Source: Ruminiclostridium sp. (GTDB lineage: Bacteria > Bacillota > Clostridia > Oscillospirales > Oscillospiraceae). Taken from it: a DNA stretch of 11,274 bases. The position numbers were made by a program, and so were the translations under genes. Location of the stretch: the NCBI GenBank assembly GCA_021442645.1, contig JABUSR010000252.1, positions 1-11,274 on the forward strand, in the 5' to 3' direction. Shown in pieces: positions 6,513-11,274 of the stretch. The first letter of the stretch is position 1. Every line of letters starts with the position of its first letter. The notes beneath the pieces are model-generated. The model did no database searches. It saw only the letters and a program-made list of their open reading frames with translations, and was not told the DNA's origin.

Positions 6513-6520
6513 ACCGTGAA

Positions 6521-6549
6521 AAAAGACCTGCCCATCGGGCAGGTCTTTT
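6521..6549 (-). terminator. Rho-independent terminator of rpsU
   Basis: AAAAGACCTGCCC (6521-6533) pairs perfectly with 6537-6549 around a 3-base loop. On the minus strand the stem is followed by a run of six T. It begins six bases after the rpsU stop codon. Confidence 0.93.
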
Positions 6550-6555
6550 AGCTCA

Positions 6556-6738
6556 TTAATAATACTTTTTACGATTCTTGCGTGCAGCCTCAGACTTCTT
6601 GCGGCGCTTCACACTGGGGCTCTCGTAGTGCTCTCTTTTCCGCACTTCAGCCAGGACGCCAGACTTGGCACAGCTACGCTTAAACCGCTTCAGAGCGCTT
6701 TCCAGAGATTCGTTCTCTCTCACATGGACTTCAGACAT
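6556..6738 (-). CDS. rpsU: 30S ribosomal protein S21
   Basis: A 60-residue, very basic small-subunit protein (family length about 57-70). SLESALKRFKRSC (residues 11-23) is the S21 signature and the C-terminus is Lys/Arg-rich, ending RKNRKKYY. The start at 6738 (MSEVHVREN) is chosen because a strong GGAGGGAGGG lies seven bases upstream; an upstream in-frame start at 6771 would add eleven residues running straight through that ribosome binding site. The gene stands alone between a perfect consensus promoter and a strong terminator, as expected for a highly expressed ribosomal protein gene. It lacks the usual neighbours (dnaG/rpoD in proteobacteria, yqeY in many Firmicutes). Confidence 0.97.
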   Translation of the reverse strand: MSEVHVRENESLESALKRFKRSCAKSGVLAEVRKREHYESPSVKRRKKSEAARKNRKKYY

Positions 6739-6818
6739 TCGTTTTCCCTCCCTCCGAAGTGGTGAGTTCACATCTCACGCACCAAAGGGCCATCGTAATA
6801 TATGGCTTTAACAGTGGT

Positions 6819-6847
6819 ATTATATGCAATTCTCACGACGTTGTCAA
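6819..6847 (-). promoter_or_regulatory. Perfect consensus promoter of rpsU
   Basis: On the minus strand TTGACA (6842-6847) and TATAAT (6819-6824) are both perfect, with exactly 17 bases between them. Transcription should start near 6812, leaving a leader of roughly 73 bases. It is the strongest housekeeping sigma-factor promoter in the window and lies in the 144-base gap after leuS. Confidence 0.92.
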
Positions 6848-6860
6848 GATAGAATCTTGA
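6844..6860. repeat. Inverted repeat overlapping the rpsU -35 box
   Basis: TCAAGAT (6844-6850) and ATCTTGA (6854-6860) form a perfect 7-3-7 inverted repeat that includes four bases of the -35 hexamer. It is 23 bases past the leuS stop, so it could be a leuS 3'-end hairpin, but no U-run follows. An overlapping alternative stem (TAGAAT with ATTCTA) is possible. Either a weak terminator or an operator; undecided. Confidence 0.4.
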
Positions 6861-6882
6861 AATTATTCTACCCTTTTTAAAC

Positions 6883-9306
6883 TTATGCCTTGGGCTTGAG
6901 GATCAGGTTCACCAATTTGTTGGGGACATGGATGACCTTCACGATCTCCTTACCCTCCATGAGCTTGACGATCTTGCTGTCGGCAGTGACCACCTCCAGG
7001 ACGGCGCTCTGCTCGCTGTCCACGGGAACGGTAACGGTAGTCTTCAGCTTGCCGCCCACCTGGACTGCAATGGTGACCTCGGAGGCCACGGTCTTGCTCT
7101 CGTCATAAACGGGCCACTGAGAGGTGCTGGCAAAGCCCTCAAAGCCGAACTGCTCCCACAGTTCATCGGCCATGTGGGGTGCGAAGGGAGAGAGCATCTG
7201 CAGCAGGGTCCGGAACTCTGCCTTGTTCACGCCCTTCTCATAGAACTGGTTGGTGAGTGTCATCAGGGCAGCGATGGCGGTGTTGAACTTCATGCTCTCC
7301 ACATCGTCAGAGACCTTTTTGATGGTCTTGTGGATGAGGGCCTCGTTGTCCTTGCCGTAAGCGGCCCCATCGGCCACCTGGCCGGCCAGGTTCCAGATAC
7401 GGTCCAGGAAGCGCTTACAGCCCTTCACGGCATTGTCAGACCAGGCAGCAGCCTTCTCAAAGTCACCGATGAACATGATGTACATACGCATGGTATCTGC
7501 GCCGTACTGCGCGATGACGTCATTGGGGTTGACCACGTTGCCTCTGGACTTGGACATCTTCTCACCGCCCTCGCCCAGGATCATACCGTGGCTGGTGCGC
7601 TTCTTGTAGGGTTCGGCAAAGGGAACCACCCCAATGTCATAGAGGAACTTATGCCAGAAGCGGGAATACAGCAGATGCAGCGTGGTGTGCTCCATACCAC
7701 CGTTGTACCAGTCCACCTGACCCCAATACTTCAAGGCCTCCTCCGAGGCCAGAGCCTTGTCGTTGCCGGGATCCATATAGCGCAGGAAGTACCAAGAAGA
7801 ACCGGCCCACTGAGGCATAGTGTCTGTCTCGCGCTTGGCGGGGCCGCCGCAGCAGGGGCAGGTGGTGTTGACCCAGTCGGTCATGGGAGCCAGGGGGGAT
7901 TCCCCGTTGTCCGTGGGCTCATAGCTCTCCACCTCGGGCAGGAGCAAGGGTAGCTGCTCCTCGGGGATAGCCACCCAGCCGCACTTCTCGCAGGAGACCA
8001 GAGGAATGGGCTCGCCCCAGTAACGCTGACGGGAGAAGACCCAGTCACGGAGCTTGTAGTTGACCTTCTGATGGCCGATTCCCTTCTCCTCCAGCCACTT
8101 GGTGATGGCGGGGATGGCGTCCTTGACGGTCATGCCATCCAGGAAGTCAGAGTTGACCATGATACCGGTGTCGTCTTTCAGAGTGAATGCTTCCTTCTCC
8201 ACATCGCCGCCCTTGACCACCTCGATGATCTGGCAGCCAAACTTCTTGGCAAACTCCCAGTCGCGGTCATCGTGGGCGGGAACTGCCATAATGGCGCCGG
8301 TGCCGTAAGACACCAGGACGTAGTCGGAGATGAAGATGGGGATTTCCTTACCGTTCACGGGGTTAATGCCCCGGACGCCGTCCAGCTTCACGCCGGTCTT
8401 ATCCTTGGCCAGTTCGGTACGCTCGAAGTCGGACTTGCGGGCAGCGGCCTCCACATAGGCAGTGACCTCGTCCCAGTTACCGATGCTGTCCTTCCACTGG
8501 TTGATGTAGGGGTGCTCAGGGGACAGGACCATGTAGGTCGCGCCGAACAGAGTGTCAGGCCGGGTGGTGTAGACAACCAGGTCGTCGCCCTTGGTCGTCT
8601 GGAAGGTCACTTCCGCACCGGTGGAACGGCCGATCCAGTTCTTCTGTTGGATCTTTACGCGCTCAATGAAATCCAGGTCGTCCAGGTCGTCGATAAGGCG
8701 CTGGGCGTACTCGGTGATTTTCAGCATCCACTGGCTCTTCTCCTTGCGGACGACATCAGAGCCGCAGCGCTCGCAGACGCCGTTGACCACCTCTTCGTTG
8801 GCCAGGACGCACTTGCAGGAGGTGCACCAGTTCACGGGCATGGAGGTCTTATAGGCCAACCCCTTTTTGAAGAGCTGCAGGAAGATCCACTGGGTCCACT
8901 TGTAGTAGTTGGGGTCTGTGGTGTCCACCACGCGTTCCCAGTCAAAGGAGTAGCCCAGCATCTTCAGCTGCTTGGTAAAGTTGGCCACGTTGTCTCTGGT
9001 GACCTGAGCAGGATGGATGTGGTTCTTGATAGCGTAATTCTCCGTGGGTAGGCCGAAGGCGTCATAGCCCATGGGAAAGAGGACATTGTAGCCGTCCATC
9101 CGGCGCTTTCTTGCCACCACGTCCATGGCGGTGTAGGGGCGGGCGTGGCCCACGTGCAGACCCTGGCCGGAGGGATAGGGGAACTCCACCAGGCCGTAGA
9201 ACTTGGGCTTGTCTCCGCCGGTCTCTGCGTGATAGCAGTTTTCCTTGTCCCAGCGGTCCTGCCACTTCTTCTCGATGCGGTTAAATTCGTATTTCACTCT
9301 GATCAC
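6883..9306 (-). CDS. leuS: Leucyl-tRNA synthetase
   Basis: Charges tRNA-Leu with leucine in the cytoplasm. At 807 residues it is a full-length bacterial LeuRS. Numbered from the GTG at 9306: class I HIGH-type motif HVGH (51-54), zinc-type Cys pairs C161/C164 and C178/C181, the CP1 editing domain around 220-420 with TTRPDT (247-252) and AVPAHDDRD (341-349), a second set C439/C442 and C483/C485/C486, KMSKS (583-587), then the anticodon-binding region and the C-terminal domain. The start is uncertain: the GTG at 9306 has no well-placed ribosome binding site, and the in-frame GTG at 9297 would give MKYEFNRIEKKW, closer to relatives. It lies 73 bases after rsfS, probably in the same operon. No T-box leader fits in that gap, unlike many Firmicute synthetase genes. 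No convincing terminator follows. Confidence 0.97.
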   Translation of the reverse strand: MIRVKYEFNRIEKKWQDRWDKENCYHAETGGDKPKFYGLVEFPYPSGQGLHVGHARPYTAMDVVARKRRMDGYNVLFPMGYDAFGLPTENYAIKNHIHPAQVTRDNVANFTKQLKMLGYSFDWERVVDTTDPNYYKWTQWIFLQLFKKGLAYKTSMPVNWCTSCKCVLANEEVVNGVCERCGSDVVRKEKSQWMLKITEYAQRLIDDLDDLDFIERVKIQQKNWIGRSTGAEVTFQTTKGDDLVVYTTRPDTLFGATYMVLSPEHPYINQWKDSIGNWDEVTAYVEAAARKSDFERTELAKDKTGVKLDGVRGINPVNGKEIPIFISDYVLVSYGTGAIMAVPAHDDRDWEFAKKFGCQIIEVVKGGDVEKEAFTLKDDTGIMVNSDFLDGMTVKDAIPAITKWLEEKGIGHQKVNYKLRDWVFSRQRYWGEPIPLVSCEKCGWVAIPEEQLPLLLPEVESYEPTDNGESPLAPMTDWVNTTCPCCGGPAKRETDTMPQWAGSSWYFLRYMDPGNDKALASEEALKYWGQVDWYNGGMEHTTLHLLYSRFWHKFLYDIGVVPFAEPYKKRTSHGMILGEGGEKMSKSRGNVVNPNDVIAQYGADTMRMYIMFIGDFEKAAAWSDNAVKGCKRFLDRIWNLAGQVADGAAYGKDNEALIHKTIKKVSDDVESMKFNTAIAALMTLTNQFYEKGVNKAEFRTLLQMLSPFAPHMADELWEQFGFEGFASTSQWPVYDESKTVASEVTIAVQVGGKLKTTVTVPVDSEQSAVLEVVTADSKIVKLMEGKEIVKVIHVPNKLVNLILKPKA

Positions 9307-9314
9307 ACTTTCAT
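9303..9314 (-). other. Possible three-codon leader cistron overlapping the leuS start
   Basis: The best ribosome binding site upstream of leuS, AGGA with seven bases of spacing, points at ATG AAA GTG TGA (9314-9303), which is out of frame with leuS. Its stop overlaps the leuS GTG (GTGTGA). It could promote reinitiation on leuS or be chance. Confidence 0.3.
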
Positions 9315-9322
9315 AGTTTTAT

Positions 9323-9355
9323 CCTGCGGCAGACGGACATCTCCGCCCCGGCAGG
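9323..9355 (-). promoter_or_regulatory. Hairpin in the rsfS-leuS gap covering the Shine-Dalgarno-like AGG
   Basis: On the minus strand CCTGC (9351-9355) pairs with GCAGG (9323-9327), and inside it GGCGGA pairs with TCCGTC with one G-U. The 3' arm includes the AGG that would serve as ribosome binding site near leuS. No U-run follows, so it is not a terminator; a translational effect is inference. Confidence 0.35.
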
Positions 9356-9379
9356 TTGTTTAACAAATGGAGGGGATAC

Positions 9380-9742
9380 TTATTCCCCGGGGGTGAGGAC
9401 CTGGCTCAGGTCCACTACCTTGGCGTCCTGCCACAGGCGGTCCAGGTCATAGAACTCTCTGGCCTCCTCGGAGAACAGGTGGACCACCACGTCGCCGTAG
9501 TCCTGGAGGATCCAGGTGCCGCCGCGGTGACCTTCAATGTGGTGGGGCAGGATTCCATTGTCCTTCATAGCTTTCTCTGCGGCGTCACCCAGGGCCTTCA
9601 GCTGAGGGGCAGAGGAGCCGGAACAAAGGACGAAATAATCTGCCAGGGTCGTAATGCCATCGGTCTCCAGCACCAGGATATCTTTCCCTTTCTTGCTGTC
9701 CAGAGCCTTGGCAAGGGCCAATGCCATCTCATTGGGTGTCAT
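9380..9742 (-). CDS. rsfS: Ribosomal silencing factor RsfS
   Basis: RsfS binds ribosomal protein uL14 on the large subunit and blocks subunit joining, lowering translation when nutrients are short. The 120-residue protein has the family landmarks: LADYFVLCSG (residues 33-42), a central HRGGTWILQDYGDVVVHLF stretch (about 72-90) and REFYDLDRLW (95-104). The start at 9742 is preceded by AAAGGA with a seven-base spacer; an upstream in-frame start at 9790 would add sixteen residues with no resemblance to the family. The LCP stop is 56 bases upstream and leuS 73 bases downstream, all on one strand, a gene order common in Clostridia, where nadD, yqeK, LCP and rsfS genes cluster. Confidence 0.96.
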   Translation of the reverse strand: MTPNEMALALAKALDSKKGKDILVLETDGITTLADYFVLCSGSSAPQLKALGDAAEKAMKDNGILPHHIEGHRGGTWILQDYGDVVVHLFSEEAREFYDLDRLWQDAKVVDLSQVLTPGE

Positions 9743-9798
9743 ACTATCATCCTTTCTGCTGCGGAGCCGGACTAGGCCCGCCAATCGCATTTTTATGG

Positions 9799-11274
9799 TT
9801 ACTCCACGGGTGCAAACTGGCCGCCGGAGAGGTTATCCACAGTGGTGCCGTGGATAACGTGCTGCATGTCGGCCGTGATGGCCGTGGTGTAGGGGTTCAT
9901 ATAGGTGTTGACCAGTTCCAGCAGAGCCCCGTCATTGACGAACACGTAGCTCTGGTTGTTCTGGTAGGTCGGGCTCCAGATGGTGCCCGTGGCGTCGCCG
10001 GGCATAGTATGGAACCGGAGGCCTTCCTTGTTCATCATCAGGAAATGCTCTCCGAACCACATCATTTCGCCATAGCTCAGGTTGCTGGTCAGGTTCTTGT
10101 CCACAATGCGGGCGATGGTCGTGATATTGGTCAGGGTGCTGATGCGCAGGGTCTGACCCATCATGGCCTTCAGGAAGGAGTGCTGGATCTCCACACGGCC
10201 CACATCACCCACGGATCGACTTTCTCCGCTGTTGTTTTTCCGCCAGCGGAGGACCTTCACGGCATCCTCGCCGTTGAAATGCTGCAGGCCGGCCTCGAAG
10301 TGGATGTGCAGGTCCTGGGTGGGGTCGTCATAATGCATGGCAAAGGGCAGCTCATAGTCCACACCGCCGATGGCATCCACCAACTGGGCCACGATATCCA
10401 GCTCCATGAGGAAGTAGTAGTCGGGAGAATAGCCGATGAGATCCTTCACCGCACTCTGGAGGCCTTCCATCCCCTTCCAGTTGTACACTGAGTTGATTTT
10501 TTTGATCTCCCAGGGCACATCCACCAGGGTATCCCGGTAGATGCTCATGACATCCAGGGTACCGTTCTTCACATCGTAGCATCCCACCATCAGGGTATCG
10601 GTGTTGCCGCCGCCGCCGTCATCCCGCCCGACCAGCAGGAAGGTATACACGTCCTCCCGCCGCCCTGCGCTCAGCAGGTCCGGGTGGACGCCGATGCTTT
10701 CATTTTCCTCCTGGGGCTGCGGCTGAATATCCGGCCTGTGAACCAGGATCCCGTGGATCACAGCTCCCAGAAGAATCAGGGCTGCAAGCACCGCAAAAAC
10801 GAGGATCAGAGCCTTCCGCTTTCGTTTCTTTTTCCTGACCGGTATGTTTTTCGGCGGTTCAGGCTGCTCCCGGACAGACGGTGGCACCTGTGTCTCCTCC
10901 TTTTCAAACATCCAGGCAGGGGGACGGCACGGGATGGTGTCATACGCCTCTTCCCGGGGCACGCTCTCCGGCATTTCCCTCTCGAGTTCTTCGGGCTCCT
11001 CCCAGGCGCTCTCCTCAGGGTCTGCCCGGCAGCCGCTGGGGGCGTCCCATTCGCGTTCTCCGGGCTTCTCCTGGTCAACGTCCCCGGGCTCCTCCCGGAG
11101 GATGGCCCTAGTATCTTCCCACCTGCGGTCTCTGGGCTCTCCTCGGTTGTAATCTCCGGGGGCTTCCCGGCCACAGTCTATGGGATCTTCCCGGACGTAG
11201 TCCCTGGGATCTTCCCGGTCGAGAGCCTTCAGTTCAACGCCTTCCGGTGCCTGGTAGATAACCGGGTGGGAGAA
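9799..11274 (-). CDS. LytR-CpsA-Psr (LCP) family cell-wall protein with a repetitive N-terminus (5' end outside the window)
   Basis: LCP enzymes transfer lipid-linked glycopolymers such as teichoic acids to peptidoglycan on the outer face of the membrane. Numbered from the first visible ATG (10974): a basic stretch and one membrane helix (about 48-77), then the LCP domain with GRDDGGGGNTDTLM (116-129), SIYRD with the conserved Arg147, GYSPDYYF, and DVGR (257-260). The frame has no stop from 10974 to the window edge, adding 100 codons with no ATG, GTG or TTG. This stretch encodes octapeptide repeats rich in Arg, Glu, Asp and Pro, and the ATG at 10974 falls inside one repeat, so the true start is probably outside the window. 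Given the membrane topology, the repeat region should be cytoplasmic. A 391-residue protein starting at 10974 remains possible: AGAGG lies three bases before that ATG. Confidence 0.87.
   Translation of the reverse strand, partial: FSHPVIYQAPEGVELKALDREDPRDYVREDPIDCGREAPGDYNRGEPRDRRWEDTRAILREEPGDVDQEKPGEREWDAPSGCRADPEESAWEEPEELEREMPESVPREEAYDTIPCRPPAWMFEKEETQVPPSVREQPEPPKNIPVRKKKRKRKALILVFAVLAALILLGAVIHGILVHRPDIQPQPQEENESIGVHPDLLSAGRREDVYTFLLVGRDDGGGGNTDTLMVGCYDVKNGTLDVMSIYRDTLVDVPWEIKKINSVYNWKGMEGLQSAVKDLIGYSPDYYFLMELDIVAQLVDAIGGVDYELPFAMHYDDPTQDLHIHFEAGLQHFNGEDAVKVLRWRKNNSGESRSVGDVGRVEIQHSFLKAMMGQTLRISTLTNITTIARIVDKNLTSNLSYGEMMWFGEHFLMMNKEGLRFHTMPGDATGTIWSPTYQNNQSYVFVNDGALLELVNTYMNPYTTAITADMQHVIHGTTVDNLSGGQFAPVE
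10933..11217 (-). repeat. Tandem 24-bp coding repeat in the LCP gene, octapeptide period
   Basis: Reading the LCP frame on the minus strand gives about twelve degenerate units of eight residues with consensus [R/W]-E-[D/E/A]-P-x-[D/E]-x-x. Examples in order are REDPRDYV, REDPIDCG, REAPGDYN, RGEPRDRR, WEDTRAIL and REEPGDVD, later WEEPEELE and REMPESVP. The first eight units (11026-11217) are exactly in 24-base register, one unit (11005-11025) has lost a codon, and three more follow. DNA shows the same period, with TCTTCCCGG recurring on the + strand. The arrangement looks like an intrinsically disordered, highly charged tail produced by tandem duplication and drift. Confidence 0.85.

Noticed and set aside
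6739..6818. Autoregulatory RNA structure in the rpsU leader
   Set aside because: Only a 5-bp GCCAT/ATGGC stem (6789-6793 with 6802-6806) is seen, and the outer ACCA/TGGT pairing would need bases upstream of the expected transcription start.
6928..9051. Long + strand open frames (341 and 326 residues) opposite leuS
   Set aside because: They are antisense shadows of leuS produced by GC-rich codon use; they lack ribosome binding sites and family resemblance, while leuS shows complete synthetase motifs.
9307..9379. T-box leader for leuS
   Set aside because: The gap is only 73 bases, contains no AGGGTGGNACCGCG-type sequence and no terminator/antiterminator pair.
9740..9750. Three-codon ORF (ATG ATA GTA TGA) overlapping the rsfS start
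   Set aside because: Its ATG directly abuts the AAAGG ribosome binding site, too close for initiation, and the rsfS ATG has ideal spacing; likely chance.
9721..10491. A 256-residue + strand open frame opposite the LCP gene
   Set aside because: It is the antisense of the conserved LCP domain and spans the rsfS/LCP junction without its own signals.
10933..11217. 24-bp periodic sequence considered as a CRISPR array
   Set aside because: There are no spacers, units are adjacent and degenerate, and the period is three times eight codons in an open frame, so it is a coding tandem repeat.

Overview
The window looks like chromosomal DNA of a moderately GC-rich Firmicute, most likely a gut Clostridium-group organism of the Oscillospiraceae type (inference from protein style, GGAGG-type ribosome binding sites, frequent GTG starts, and the presence of a CD1247-type protein, YqeG, an RsfS/LCP/LeuS cluster and a Bacillus-like EF-P). 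No ribosomal RNA, tRNA, insertion sequence, phage gene or CRISPR array was seen. Nearly all of it is housekeeping DNA with short intergenic gaps.

Region 1 (1-2793, + strand) is a three-gene zinc-type metal ABC uptake operon: a His-rich lipoprotein (znuA-like), an ATPase (znuC-like) and a permease (znuB-like). The genes overlap by ATGA at both junctions. A promoter whose -10 box lies inside an AT-rich inverted repeat precedes the operon, and a strong 18-bp hairpin terminator follows it.

Region 2 (2844-4823, - strand) holds, in transcription order, efp (elongation factor P), an acidic zinc-ribbon protein of the CD1247 type, a perfect 20-bp-arm terminator, and a 248-residue double [4Fe-4S] protein related to the iron-sulfur half of epoxyqueuosine reductase. 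efp has its own promoter.

Region 3 (4927-6397, - strand) is a two-gene unit with a clear promoter: yqeG (HAD phosphatase) overlapping by GTGA an endonuclease IV-like TIM-barrel protein.

Region 4 (6521-6847, - strand) is a compact single-gene unit for ribosomal protein S21, with a perfect consensus TTGACA-17-TATAAT promoter and a strong terminator.

Region 5 (6883-11274, - strand) runs LCP-family cell-wall protein, rsfS, leuS, apparently an operon entering from outside the window. The LCP reading frame stays open to the window edge. Its N-terminal cytoplasmic part is a tandem octapeptide repeat (about 12 units, 24-bp period) rich in Arg, Glu, Asp and Pro. This is the most unusual thing in the window. 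No wholly new multi-gene system is evident.
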